In this document: in pieces, positions 1 through 8,844 of the stretch
Position numbering within the stretch: the stretch's first letter is position 1
Layout: each line of letters begins with the position of its first letter
Assembly: GCA_021159465.1 (NCBI GenBank)
Contig: JAGGRR010000015.1
Span: 1-32,736 of the forward strand
Length of the DNA: 32,736 bases
Source: Methanophagales archaeon
Lineage (GTDB): Archaea > Halobacteriota > Syntropharchaeia > Alkanophagales > Methanospirareceae
Reading direction: 5' to 3'
The notes under the pieces: model-generated
Told to the model about the DNA's origin: nothing
What the model saw: the letters and a program-made list of their open reading frames with translations, nothing else
Databases searched by the model: none
Position numbers and translations under genes: made by a program

Positions 1-242
1 GCTTAGAAGCCTGTAAACTCCCTTAACGATGCTTTAGCCTTTAATTCGCTTATTACGAAGGTTATATCACCTTCAAAGCAATTAGAAACTTTAGCTTTTA
101 ATTTTTTCGGTTTTTATCCGTTGACTTTTAATTATACGCAATTAAAAATTGTCGTTTTAAGTGGCGGTGGTAAAAAATGGTGCTTTGATAGATTGGAGAG
201 TGGTATGATGATCCTTTGTGAATAGTTGGTGGAGGGGATTAA
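1..242 (-). mobile_element. Degenerate 5' end of an IS element, inverted copy of the right-hand window edge
   Basis: Read on the minus strand, this stretch begins at 242 with the same end as 32511 (TTAATCCCCTCCACCAAC) and continues to a transposase N-terminal segment (CFEGDITFVISEL, then KAKASLREFTG) at about 75-10. It is a homologue of the right-edge copy but decayed. About 37 bases are missing between two copies of AGTTTACAGGC, which shifts the frame to a stop at once. The part upstream of the coding segment (about 88-180) is replaced by unrelated, longer AT-rich sequence. No gene is visible between 243 and the trkA stop at 364. The element runs off the window edge. Confidence 0.75.
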
Positions 243-363
243 TTGTACATGCACCATCGGCGGTGTTTGTGTCTCATCTCCTGTTAAGATTTACCCCCAT
301 AAAAAATAATTTTCTTGTTGTAACCCTCTTTACCCATCTACCAATCCCAATCAGCCGAAAAGC

Positions 364-1014
364 TCAGGGGGCAAATATAGAACTGATCCTCTCTACGTTC
401 TTCGTCTTTGCAAATATCGTCACGAGATCATGAGCTTTTATCACAGTATCACCTTTTGGTAATATAATATCCCCATCACGCTCTATTGCCACGATTATAC
501 CCTCCTTTATACGCAATTTTGATATCTTCTTCCCCACTACCTTCGATTTATCGGAAACGATAACCTCGAAAATCTCTGCCTTACCACCACTCACAGGCAG
601 AAAATCCTTTATCCGCGGGCGTTTCACCGAGAAATAGAGATGACTGGCAACGGTCATATCTGGATTCTCATACATGAAGATGCCTGCCTCCTTGAACATC
701 TCCACATGCTCCTCCTGATTCACCACCGCAACCGTCTTCTTTGTTCCCATCCCCTTCGCTGTTAATGCCATCATCAGGTTTGCTGCATCATCGGAAGTGG
801 TGGCTATCAGTGCATCTGCCTTACTCGCATCTGCCTGCACCAGAGTTGATCTCTCCGTTGCATCTCCCAGAATCGTAAGAACATCATATTGCGCTGCTAT
901 CTCGCGGCAGCGCTTCTCATCCTGGTCTATCACCACAACATCGTTCTTCTCTTTCGTTGCTATCTTTACCAGATTCTTACCTATTCCCCCTAACCCCACT
1001 ATTATCAGATACAT
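364..1014 (-). CDS. trkA: TrkA-type potassium-uptake regulatory subunit (NAD-binding plus TrkA-C)
   Basis: This 216-residue protein is a cytoplasmic nucleotide-sensing subunit that gates a Trk/Ktr-type potassium channel. The Rossmann glycine motif GLGGIG is at residues 7-12, followed by the acidic strand end VIDQD, as expected of a TrkA-N (RCK) domain. From about residue 140 a TrkA-C domain follows (EIFEVIVSDKSKVVGKKIS and on to the C-terminus). The length fits a single RCK subunit. The start overlaps the end of alaS by 38 bases, and the Rossmann strand begins right at this Met, so the overlap looks real. No membrane subunit (TrkH) is in the window. The partner is therefore unknown, and a general ligand-sensing role is an alternative. 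Confidence 0.9.
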   Translation of the reverse strand: MYLIIVGLGGIGKNLVKIATKEKNDVVVIDQDEKRCREIAAQYDVLTILGDATERSTLVQADASKADALIATTSDDAANLMMALTAKGMGTKKTVAVVNQEEHVEMFKEAGIFMYENPDMTVASHLYFSVKRPRIKDFLPVSGGKAEIFEVIVSDKSKVVGKKISKLRIKEGIIVAIERDGDIILPKGDTVIKAHDLVTIFAKTKNVERISSIFAP

Positions 1015-3865
1015 GATCTCGAATCTCCTTCAACTGCTCACTCACCAGCTCCAGACCCGCTGCTATACCATCCCCCATCCGCTCTATCCTCTCGCCACCT
1101 CCTCTTGCCATCTTCGCAGTTCCTCCACCACCGCCTCCCAGCACATGACAAACTCGCTTCACTATCATAGCTGCATCCAGATCAAGAGTATCGGGCACAG
1201 AGGATACAACAGCTACTCGATTATCTATCCTCGAGAGTAGCAATGTCACAAACCCCTCGGTTGATAACTGCGATGCAATTCTCATCAGCTCCTTCACATC
1301 TGCATCTGGTATAATTTCTGCAATTACCCTTCGTCCTATACCTTCTAGCTCCTGTGCCTTGGCTTTCAGAATACTGACATGCAATTCCGCTATCTCTGCT
1401 CTCAATCGCTCATTCTCTTTCTTCAACTGCTTCCACTCACCAAAGAACCGTTCCACCGTCTCTGGCAGCCTATCCTCCGGTATCCTGAGCACCGATGCCG
1501 ATCTCTTTATCAAATCATCCCGTGCCTGTATCTCCATCACTGCTGCTTCGCCTGCGGAATACCATAACCGCTCTATTCCGTCCTGTATCCGTTCTGTACG
1601 CAATATCTTTATTGGACCCACCTCACCGGTCTTCGAACAATGAGTACCCGCACATGCCTGCACATCTTCATCCGCACCTATACGCACGATTCGCAGTTCC
1701 TTACCCGGAGGCACACCGCCCTGATAGATACGAAAACCGTACCTTCTCTCCGCTTCGTTCCGATCCATAAAAGAAGCGCTTATATCCTCATCACGCATGA
1801 CCATCTCATTAGCGAGCTTCTCTATTTCCCGCTTCTCTGCATCTGAAATACGTTTGAAATGAGTTATATCAAGTCTGGACCTCAATTCCCCCTTCTGCGC
1901 TCCCGCCTGCCACACATGCCTGCCCAGTACCTTCCTCGCTGCCCATATTACTATATGTGTGGCAGAATGGTGTCTTGTATGCGCCATTCTCCGCCTGTAA
2001 TCTATACTGCCACTTACCTGCTTCCCTCTTTCTATCCCGATCGCATCTGTATCTGTATCTACCTCATGCAATATCACTCCCTCTACATCTCGCACGTCAA
2101 CAACCTTTAATTCATTGCCAGTACCCGTATCGAGACGGATGACTCCGGTATCAGCAGGCTGACCACCACCTTCTGGATAGAATAGTGTCCTATCCAGCAC
2201 AATGAACTTATCAAAATAATCCAGCACAGTGGCACTGAAAACCGTTGATTCTGGCTCATCATAGTACAATTGCCTGGTCTTCGGGATTGATTTCGTTCGT
2301 TCCTTCAAACTCATCAGCGCCATGTCTTCTTCTTGTCTCTTCGCCTCGCCATGCATTCTCGCAACCCGGGAATAGAAATCCTCAGGTATGTTTATATCTG
2401 CAGTTACATTTGTATTTGCATTTGTATTCTGAATCCTGGAAGCAACCTCTCTTGTGAATTCTGGTGGTATACCATACGTATCATACAAATTGATGAGTGT
2501 ATCAATGGATATCCCTTTGCGCTCCATCATCATCTGTCTTATTAGCCGCTCACCCTTCGATAAGGTCTCTTCGTATCTCCGCTTCTCCAATGCCAGCATC
2601 TCATTTATCATATCCACAGATTCCGCCAACTCTGGAAATGACTTCCTTAACATTTTTATGTGAAGCGAAACAAGCTCTTCTAATGGCATATCGCATTGTA
2701 ACGATTTAAGCATTCTCAATGCCTGTCTTATAACCAGTCTCGCAAGATAACCCTCCTTCGCATTCGATGGCACTATACCATCAGCGAGCATGAAAGCCAA
2801 GCACCGCGTGTGGTCTGCAACTGCATAGACCGTCTCCAGTGGCTCAAGGAAATTATCAAAGAAATCATCAGATAGCTGCAGCTTCCGGGCTATCTCTCGC
2901 TTATTCATCACACCAGATAATCGTGCTATTTCTATCAACTCGTTGTAATATCTCTCCTTTGGGTGTTCCATCCCAACAGAACCCAGCAGTTCTTCTATCA
3001 CTTCCGGGAATATCGCATCATACACCGTGGGTGTACCTTTTGATGCCCACACAAATCGTTCCAGTCCATATCCCGTGTCTACTATGTACGTCTCCATCTT
3101 CCTGTACCACTGCCCTCCTATAAAGGTATCACCGTTACTGTTATTATTACTGTTACTACGATGATGAACAGCTTCAAGGTCCATGAATACCAGTGTGGCG
3201 AGTTCTAGACCTCCTGCTATGACCTCAAGACAGGGTCCTGCATTTCCTCCGCCCACCCACGGCGCTTCCTTATACGTTATTCCCTCTTCTGCTACTCCCA
3301 GTTGCTTCAAGAACTCATCACAGTACTGCACAGTCTCGTTCTTCCAGTATATCTCCTTCTCACCGCGTTTATTGAATGCATGATGCCCCATCATCTCGAA
3401 CATCGTTAGATGTCGTCCACTCTTACCTATCGAGTGCAGGTCCTCAAGCCTGATACACGGCTGTGAGATGACGAGTGGATTTGCTGGTGGAGGAACGCTG
3501 CCGGAGGTGATTAACGGCTGGAAGTTGGCAATGGAAGCGATATTGAGGTAAATATCATCTCGCCAGCGTGCTACTACCGGGTACCTCTTCAGTCGTGTAT
3601 GGTTCCTCAATTCGAAGAACGATAAGAAAGATTCCCGTATCTCTTCTGGACTATGCTCCTTAAATAGAGGCGCACCAATGAACGAGTAGATTTCACATGG
3701 TGCATCACCACATGTATCCCTATCTCTGTCCCGTGTCCAGAACCCGGAACCACACTTCTTGCATTCCTTCCTTACAAATCCGTTCTCTTTAAAGTATTTA
3801 ATATTATACTCATCTTCATGTTCATGTTCACGAGCTACATCTACCCCCTGATCATGATTGTTCAT
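977..3865 (-). CDS. alaS: Alanyl-tRNA synthetase, archaeal type
   Basis: The product charges tRNA-Ala with alanine and edits mischarged Ser/Gly-tRNA. It has 962 residues, slightly long for the archaeal form. Near the N-terminus is the archaeal signature ENGFVRKECKKCGSGFWTRD, with a zinc-type CxxC. The class II catalytic core covers about 60-400. The editing domain carries HHSATH (about residue 630) and CAGTH (about 738), the usual zinc ligands. A glycine-rich stretch (GGGGGGTAKMARGGG) lies near the C-terminus. Hexanucleotide-repeat-encoded dipeptide runs (EHEHE, SNSNNNSN, NTNANTN, DTDTD) interrupt less conserved regions. The start is preceded closely by GAGG. The first about 20 residues are extra compared with typical homologues, so a downstream start is possible. 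trkA overlaps its 3' end. Confidence 0.96.
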   Translation of the reverse strand: MNNHDQGVDVAREHEHEDEYNIKYFKENGFVRKECKKCGSGFWTRDRDRDTCGDAPCEIYSFIGAPLFKEHSPEEIRESFLSFFELRNHTRLKRYPVVARWRDDIYLNIASIANFQPLITSGSVPPPANPLVISQPCIRLEDLHSIGKSGRHLTMFEMMGHHAFNKRGEKEIYWKNETVQYCDEFLKQLGVAEEGITYKEAPWVGGGNAGPCLEVIAGGLELATLVFMDLEAVHHRSNSNNNSNGDTFIGGQWYRKMETYIVDTGYGLERFVWASKGTPTVYDAIFPEVIEELLGSVGMEHPKERYYNELIEIARLSGVMNKREIARKLQLSDDFFDNFLEPLETVYAVADHTRCLAFMLADGIVPSNAKEGYLARLVIRQALRMLKSLQCDMPLEELVSLHIKMLRKSFPELAESVDMINEMLALEKRRYEETLSKGERLIRQMMMERKGISIDTLINLYDTYGIPPEFTREVASRIQNTNANTNVTADINIPEDFYSRVARMHGEAKRQEEDMALMSLKERTKSIPKTRQLYYDEPESTVFSATVLDYFDKFIVLDRTLFYPEGGGQPADTGVIRLDTGTGNELKVVDVRDVEGVILHEVDTDTDAIGIERGKQVSGSIDYRRRMAHTRHHSATHIVIWAARKVLGRHVWQAGAQKGELRSRLDITHFKRISDAEKREIEKLANEMVMRDEDISASFMDRNEAERRYGFRIYQGGVPPGKELRIVRIGADEDVQACAGTHCSKTGEVGPIKILRTERIQDGIERLWYSAGEAAVMEIQARDDLIKRSASVLRIPEDRLPETVERFFGEWKQLKKENERLRAEIAELHVSILKAKAQELEGIGRRVIAEIIPDADVKELMRIASQLSTEGFVTLLLSRIDNRVAVVSSVPDTLDLDAAMIVKRVCHVLGGGGGGTAKMARGGGERIERMGDGIAAGLELVSEQLKEIRDHVSDNSGVRGNR

Positions 3866-3993
3866 CCTCTGAAAAACACCTCACACCTTTCCTCTTTATC
3901 TTTATCTTCTATACTATAATACTTTCTATCGTTCTCCTTTATTATTTATTTTATTAGCTCTCCTTATCCCCCCTTTATCTGACTACCTGGCAG

Positions 3994-5085
3994 TTATTGC
4001 ATCACAAAAAGCTTATAAATGTGCTTCAATGCGTTAACCACCCTCATATTCTGCTCCTCTGTACCTACTGTAATCCTGATGAGAGAGTCGCCAGCACCGC
4101 GGAAGGAGGAGCAATCCCTGACCACCACCCCTTCACGGAGCAGAGCATCATAAACAGCATGAGATTTCGCAGGAGAGACATCAACGAGTACGAAATTCGC
4201 ATCCGAGGGGAAAACAGTGAAGAATGGCTGCAGGTGCTCAATCAAGAACTCCCTGCCTTCCCGTATCAGTTTGACTGTGTTGTGCAGGTGCTCTTTATCA
4301 CGCAGTGCTGCAATCGCGGCTGCAATTGCGATGCTATTAACTGAGAAGGGCATTGCGACACGTTTATAGATACCGGTGAGCCACTTTGGAACCACAGCAT
4401 AGCCAACTCTGAGACCCGCGAGTGCAAAAGCCTTTGAGAAAGTCCGTAATACCACTATGTTCATATTCTCATCCCCACGCACATGTTTCACCATCGAGAA
4501 TGAAGAAGGTGCAAATTCCGCATACGCCTCATCTATAATGACCATTGTTTCAGGAACTGCTGCTGCAATTGCATGCACGTCCTCTTCCTTAATACTGTTA
4601 CCGGTTGGATTGTTCGGGGAAGCGAGGAATATCATCCTTGTTCTATCGTTACATGCTGATATTAGCTCATCCAGCGATATACTGAAGTCCTTCTCTCTTT
4701 TTACGTATCTTGGCGTACCTCCCGCTATCTTTATAAGCGATTCATAGAGCGAGAAAGTAGGAATTGGTATTACCCCCTCATCACCTTCTCCCATGAATAT
4801 CCTCACCAATGTATCAAGAACACCATCTATACCAGCACCTATGACTATTCTATCCTCTTCCACTTCAAGATATGCTGCAATTGCACTCTTAAGTTCCGCT
4901 TCGTCACCCTCCCAGGGATACAGGCTAAGGTCCAACTCACCGCTCTCTATCTTCTCTATTATCTCCGTTATTACCTGCCCACTGGTACCCAGAGGATTCT
5001 CATTCGAGCTCAGCTTTATCGCCCCTTTTATCAATTCCCCAGGTTTATATTCCTCCAGATCCTTCAATGTGGGTCGAATCCTCAT
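3994..5085 (-). CDS. hisC: Histidinol-phosphate aminotransferase
   Basis: This PLP enzyme of fold type I converts imidazole-acetol phosphate plus glutamate to histidinol phosphate. Visible motifs are SSNENPLG near the N-terminus (substrate and cofactor contact), SPNNPTGN, IIDEAYAEF, and RTFSKAFALAGLRVGYA holding the PLP lysine near residue 217. I chose the start at 5085, giving 363 residues, the normal family length, with GAGGAGAAAGG just upstream. The frame stays open upstream to 5298, but that extension is hydrophobic, low-complexity and overlaps the divergent zinc-finger gene, so it is unlikely to be translated. The gene stands alone, with no other his biosynthesis gene adjacent. Confidence 0.93.
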   Translation of the reverse strand: MRIRPTLKDLEEYKPGELIKGAIKLSSNENPLGTSGQVITEIIEKIESGELDLSLYPWEGDEAELKSAIAAYLEVEEDRIVIGAGIDGVLDTLVRIFMGEGDEGVIPIPTFSLYESLIKIAGGTPRYVKREKDFSISLDELISACNDRTRMIFLASPNNPTGNSIKEEDVHAIAAAVPETMVIIDEAYAEFAPSSFSMVKHVRGDENMNIVVLRTFSKAFALAGLRVGYAVVPKWLTGIYKRVAMPFSVNSIAIAAAIAALRDKEHLHNTVKLIREGREFLIEHLQPFFTVFPSDANFVLVDVSPAKSHAVYDALLREGVVVRDCSSFRGAGDSLIRITVGTEEQNMRVVNALKHIYKLFVMQ

Positions 5086-5183
5086 CCTTTCTCCTCGTAC
5101 CATAACTATAAAATAAAAAATAGAATCACTGATTAAAGCTAATAAAGCAAAGAGAGATAAATGACGGGGGAGAAGAAAAAGAC

Positions 5184-5396
5184 ATGTCATGTGGTATATG
5201 TGGTAAGCGAGAAGCAACGACAAGGTGCAGTATCTGCGGTATTCCTCTCTGTGAGAGCTGTGCGATAGAGATAAAAATAGAAGATACGCATCCAGCACAT
5301 CGAATAAAGGGTATTACAACACCCGGAATTACCGGTGAAGCGGTGAAGAAGAAGATTGTATGCCCAAAATGCGTTGTCGATGTGGATATATTTTGA
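5184..5396 (+). CDS. Small zinc-binding protein, DUF2180-like
   Basis: The 70-residue protein has cysteine pairs CGIC, CSIC and CESC, a His (DTHPAH), and a final CPKC, a treble-clef or double zinc-ribbon arrangement. It resembles small archaeal DUF2180 proteins of methanogens; no function is established. Its start lies 98 bases from the divergent hisC start. A purine-rich GGGGGAGAAG lies 12-20 bases upstream of the ATG. It is followed 10 bases later by the riboflavin reductase gene, suggesting cotranscription. Confidence 0.75.
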   Translation: MSCGICGKREATTRCSICGIPLCESCAIEIKIEDTHPAHRIKGITTPGITGEAVKKKIVCPKCVVDVDIF

Positions 5397-5406
5397 GACC
5401 GAGACC

Positions 5407-6129
5407 ATGAACGCCAAACACCGACCTTTTGTATTTATAAATATGGCAATGAGTGTGGATGGTAAAGTGTCATCGGTGAGACGAGAACAGCTCAGGATAA
5501 GCGGTGTGGAAGACTTTAATAGGGTTGATTCACTGAGAGCGGGTAGCGATGCAATCATGGTCGGTATAGGCACAGTCCTGGCTGATAATCCTTCACTAAC
5601 CGTGAAGTCAGAAAAGAGGAGAAACGAACGCAAGAAAATGGGCAAACCCGAAAATCCTATCCGTGTGATCGTGGATAGCAAAGCGAGAACACCGATAGAC
5701 GCTGAAGTTCTGAACAAAGGTGCAGGCATGCGAATAATTGCAGTCTCAGAACGTGCGATTGTAGAAGATGTGGGGCGATTGGGAGATAAAGCGGAGACGG
5801 AGGTCGTGGTCTGTGGCAGGGAAGAAGTGGACCTGAAAGAGCTATTATATCTTTTATGGCTGCGTGGTGTGAACAGATTGATGGTGGAAGGTGGTGGAAC
5901 GCTCAACTGGTCTCTGCTCTCTCAAAGGCTGGTTGATGAGATTTATATCTATGTAGGCAATGTGGTAATAGGGGGCGAGAGCGCACCAACGCCGGTGGGT
6001 GGTGTGGGGTTTGTAAGAGATGAAGAACTGCTAAGGCTGGAGCTTATAAGTGCTGATAAAATGGATGAAGGTGTATTATTAAAATGGCGTGTTCTTAATC
6101 ATAACCATAAGGAAGACATAATTGTATGA
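5407..6129 (+). CDS. arfC: 2,5-diamino-6-ribosylamino-4(3H)-pyrimidinone 5'-phosphate reductase
   Basis: This is the archaeal riboflavin and F420 pathway reductase, which uses NADPH to reduce the ribosyl side chain of the GTP-derived pyrimidine to ribityl. The 240-residue protein is a RibD C-terminal (DHFR-like) domain. It has FINMAMSVDGKVSS at the N-terminus, the nucleotide-binding stretch GSDAIMVGIGTVLADNPSLT, VIVDSKARTP, and VEGGGTLNWSLL. The length matches the stand-alone archaeal and fungal RIB7-type enzymes, without a deaminase domain. I chose the ATG at 5407 over an upstream in-frame ATG at 5356 because homology begins here and the longer version would overlap the preceding gene. Its stop overlaps the next start (ATGA). 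Confidence 0.9.
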   Translation: MNAKHRPFVFINMAMSVDGKVSSVRREQLRISGVEDFNRVDSLRAGSDAIMVGIGTVLADNPSLTVKSEKRRNERKKMGKPENPIRVIVDSKARTPIDAEVLNKGAGMRIIAVSERAIVEDVGRLGDKAETEVVVCGREEVDLKELLYLLWLRGVNRLMVEGGGTLNWSLLSQRLVDEIYIYVGNVVIGGESAPTPVGGVGFVRDEELLRLELISADKMDEGVLLKWRVLNHNHKEDIIV

Positions 6130-6389
6130 AACTACCAGCCGGGATAAAGGATAATATAAAGGATTTTGCATACATAACGCGGCGAAAACTGAGGGACAAC
6201 GATGGAGAAGTGAAAGGCGAGGTATTCCTATGGCGCAAGAAGGATGAGAAGGTTTTCAACTACTGGTTGAAGTGCCCCTATTGTGAAACAGAGGAGGAAT
6301 CAACTGTAACGCTCAGGAGGAGACCTTATAGATTGAAATGTAGCAACTGCGGTAAGAGTATCCTGATAGAGAAGCTTGGACCAAAGTGA
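6126..6389 (+). CDS. Small archaeal zinc-ribbon protein of unknown function
   Basis: The 87-residue basic protein has two CxxC knuckles, CPYC (about residue 50) and CSNC (about 73), spaced as in a zinc ribbon. The N-terminal half is charged (DFAYITRRKLRD). Its ATG overlaps the arfC stop by four bases, so it is translationally coupled and probably belongs to the DUF2180-arfC operon. I do not recognise the family. A nucleic-acid-binding or protein-scaffold role would be typical of such ribbons but is not shown. Confidence 0.8.
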   Translation: MKLPAGIKDNIKDFAYITRRKLRDNDGEVKGEVFLWRKKDEKVFNYWLKCPYCETEEESTVTLRRRPYRLKCSNCGKSILIEKLGPK

Positions 6390-6405
6390 AGTGCTGAATA
6401 TGGAT

Positions 6406-7299
6406 TCAGGAGAACGTTTTCACCAATTTTAGCATCCTCTTCACTGTATATCTCTTTCTCTCCTCCTCACGCTCCTGATAGGTTCTTATCGCCCTGAGCA
6501 GGTCTATTCTTCTGAACTCTGGCCAGAAAGGTGCGCAGAAATAAGCTGCGCATTCGTTGCCCAATGCCTGCCATGGCACAAAATTGCTCAACCTCATCTC
6601 GCCCCCTGTCCTTATAATCAGGTCCACTGCTGTCTTCACATCCTCCTCTGTACCTGTACCTGTACATGGACTCCCATCCCTCAACTTGCTCTCACTTATA
6701 TACAAATGCTGTGATATTGTATCCTCATTTATTTCTGATGCGGATAGCAGTCCCTTCTTCACCATGCCCGCAATTATTCGTACTGAATCCAGTATCTCCA
6801 TCCTGCCACTATAAGCCACTGCTATAAATAACCTGAAATTCCTGTATCGCTCGGTTGCGTGCTCTGCTTTCTTTATCGCTTCTCTCACACTCGCCGGCAG
6901 TAAGCTGATATTTCCTATTGCTCTCACCCTTACACCGCGACGGTGTACCCTATCATCCTTACTTATCTTCTCAAACTCGGCACGCATGAGTTCAAATAGC
7001 TGCTCCTTCTCCTCTTCCGTACGGCAGAAGTTCTCGATTGAGAAAGCGTATATCGTGAGTTGCTTTATGCCGAGATCAAAACACCACTCAATCATTCGCT
7101 CTGTCACTTCAGCGCCATAAAGGTAGCCCTCCTCTGCAGAAACTCCTATCTTCCTCGCAAATCGCCTGTTACCATCCATGATTATAGCCACGTGTTCAGG
7201 CAAGCTTCGTTCCAGTATCTCCTCCTCCAACATCCTCTCATATTCGCCATACGCCCTGTCACGGAGCCAATTGCATAGCCTCGCAACTTCTCGCTTCAT
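6406..7299 (-). CDS. uppS: cis-Prenyltransferase (undecaprenyl/polyprenyl diphosphate synthase)
   Basis: The enzyme condenses isopentenyl diphosphate in cis onto an allylic primer to make the long polyprenyl carrier (dolichol precursor) used in archaeal glycosylation. The signature HVAIIMDGNRRFARK is at residues 36-50, with the catalytic Asp at 42. DLGIKQLTIYAFSIENFCR and, later, DLIIRTGGEMRLSNFVPWQ are the substrate-binding regions. The length of 297 fits, including a short insertion (about residues 205-225) that contains a TGTGT run encoded by a hexamer repeat. It starts two bases after the DP1 stop, so it is very likely cotranscribed with DP1. The cis-prenyl product length cannot be told from sequence. 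Confidence 0.94.
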   Translation of the reverse strand: MKREVARLCNWLRDRAYGEYERMLEEEILERSLPEHVAIIMDGNRRFARKIGVSAEEGYLYGAEVTERMIEWCFDLGIKQLTIYAFSIENFCRTEEEKEQLFELMRAEFEKISKDDRVHRRGVRVRAIGNISLLPASVREAIKKAEHATERYRNFRLFIAVAYSGRMEILDSVRIIAGMVKKGLLSASEINEDTISQHLYISESKLRDGSPCTGTGTEEDVKTAVDLIIRTGGEMRLSNFVPWQALGNECAAYFCAPFWPEFRRIDLLRAIRTYQEREEERKRYTVKRMLKLVKTFS

Positions 7300-7301
7300 C
7301 T

Positions 7302-8819
7302 CTATCCCTCTCTACCTTTACCTTTACCTCTACCTTTACCAAAGTCCAGCACTTTTGTCTTCATCTGAGAGAGCTCTACCAGTGTTGCACATCCGACAAC
7401 GGGACTTATACCTCTCTTCTTCTGATATTGCGTCTGTGACTGCCAGGTTCCTGAATTTATCAGTAGCACATCACGATATCTTGCAATTCCAACTGTATGT
7501 GTATGTCCGCAATGGAGTATATCGGGTATGGGGTTTATCACACCATAATCATGCCCATCCGGGATAATGGACACACTGTTACCATATATCGGCGCTATAT
7601 GCCTCCTCCTTAGCATCTCTACCATCATATCTTCAGGTTTTGAATAATTCAGGCGTGATACAGAGTTAACGAAGTCGTCAAAAGATTGACCGTGATATAT
7701 CAATACAATTCTGCTACCAATCTTTATGTATGCGGGATTGCTCACGAAGCAGGTATCAGAGGAGAAGAAGCGCTGGAAATCCTCATACAATGGTGGCTGA
7801 GGCTCTGCACTCCTTACTGCATCGTGGTTACCCGGTGCAAGCACCACGTGTATACCACCGGGTATGCGCCGAAGACAGCGCGCTGCCGTCTTATACTGCT
7901 CCTCTATATCTGCAATTGCCAGATCATTCTCCTGTCCTGGGTATACACCTATCCCGTCCACGATATCACCTGCAACAATCAGATAACCGATGTCTATACC
8001 TCTGCTCCTGGCTTCTTCTCTCAGCCAGTCCACAAAGCTATCCCATGCATCTTCCCGGAAAGTATGGCTACCTACATGCATATCGGATATAAACAGCGCA
8101 TACTCAGGTTCTTCATCTTCGCATGAGGATGCAAGCGGCAAAGAAGACTGCGCTGACGCTGATTTATGGAGCGGGACATCGGGATACACCAGCCTATGGG
8201 CAAACAGATAACCGCTCCTGGTTAGAGTACCGGTCACACCTATCACCTCATCAGGAATTACCTCATTATGTGGGGGTATGACCACCGGGATATGCCCTGA
8301 AGGGTCTTCTAAATCAACCAGGAGATTGCCCCTCGCTGTTTTGTTCACCGAGGAGACCATGCCCACCACGGAAACATCTTCGTCCGTTCTTGTATTTCTA
8401 ACAAATCTTATCTGGGAACTATTCATCCTCCTCTTTATTATACCCCCTATCTCCTCGTATCTGCTGATGAAATGCTGTAAGAAATCACCCTGCTGCACAC
8501 TGTTACCACTATTGGAGAACGATTTAACAATTCCGGGTGGTGCTCGCCTCTGCTTCGGTGCTCGATGCTGTTGCTGTTGCTTGATGAGTTCTGCTATCTT
8601 CTCTCCGGAGATGACAAATATGGATGAGGAATCAAGCGATTTAGCCACCCATTCCGCTATCTCGTTGATCCCAACTCCTTGCTCCAATTGATATTGCCTT
8701 AATAAATCAATGACATCAGGCTGTACCTGATATCCCAGCTCAGCAAATCGCTTCACTATCTCTAACTCAACCTCAACCCCTACCTCGATCTCTCTGCCCC
8801 CGCGCTTTGGACCATCCAT
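7302..8819 (-). CDS. polB: DNA polymerase D small subunit (DP1), 3'-5' exonuclease
   Basis: DP1 is the proofreading subunit of the euryarchaeal replicative polymerase PolD and partners with DP2, which is not in this window. The 505-residue protein has an N-terminal helical region, an OB fold (about 150-225), then a calcineurin-like phosphoesterase domain. All expected metal motifs are seen: DMHVGSH (about 246), AGDIVDG (about 285), GNHD (about 333), YHG (about 375) and CGHTHT (about 438), so the nuclease should be active. Hexamer repeats encode the N-terminal EVGVEVELE run and the basic GKGRGKGKGRE tail. It follows the thioredoxin gene by 25 bases and precedes uppS by 2. Confidence 0.95.
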   Translation of the reverse strand: MDGPKRGGREIEVGVEVELEIVKRFAELGYQVQPDVIDLLRQYQLEQGVGINEIAEWVAKSLDSSSIFVISGEKIAELIKQQQQHRAPKQRRAPPGIVKSFSNSGNSVQQGDFLQHFISRYEEIGGIIKRRMNSSQIRFVRNTRTDEDVSVVGMVSSVNKTARGNLLVDLEDPSGHIPVVIPPHNEVIPDEVIGVTGTLTRSGYLFAHRLVYPDVPLHKSASAQSSLPLASSCEDEEPEYALFISDMHVGSHTFREDAWDSFVDWLREEARSRGIDIGYLIVAGDIVDGIGVYPGQENDLAIADIEEQYKTAARCLRRIPGGIHVVLAPGNHDAVRSAEPQPPLYEDFQRFFSSDTCFVSNPAYIKIGSRIVLIYHGQSFDDFVNSVSRLNYSKPEDMMVEMLRRRHIAPIYGNSVSIIPDGHDYGVINPIPDILHCGHTHTVGIARYRDVLLINSGTWQSQTQYQKKRGISPVVGCATLVELSQMKTKVLDFGKGRGKGKGREG

Positions 8820-8844
8820 CGCTCATTCTTGATAGAATCTCGGA

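Noticed and set aside
797-1240. 147-codon plus-strand frame over trkA/alaS
   Set aside because: It overlaps two conserved genes and has shadow composition.
5086-5298. N-terminal extension of hisC and opposite-strand frames
   Set aside because: The extra residues are hydrophobic and repetitive, overlap the DUF2180-like gene and have no place in the family; ATG 5085 has a good ribosome site.
5187-5906. 239-codon open frame on the minus strand inside DUF2180-arfC
   Set aside because: It is Ser/Thr/Pro-rich with no motif and lies wholly over two recognised genes on the plus strand.
7686-8126. Frames of 120-146 codons on the plus strand inside DP1
   Set aside because: They are shadows of a conserved coding sequence, with unusual composition (many Cys/Tyr/His) and no start signal.
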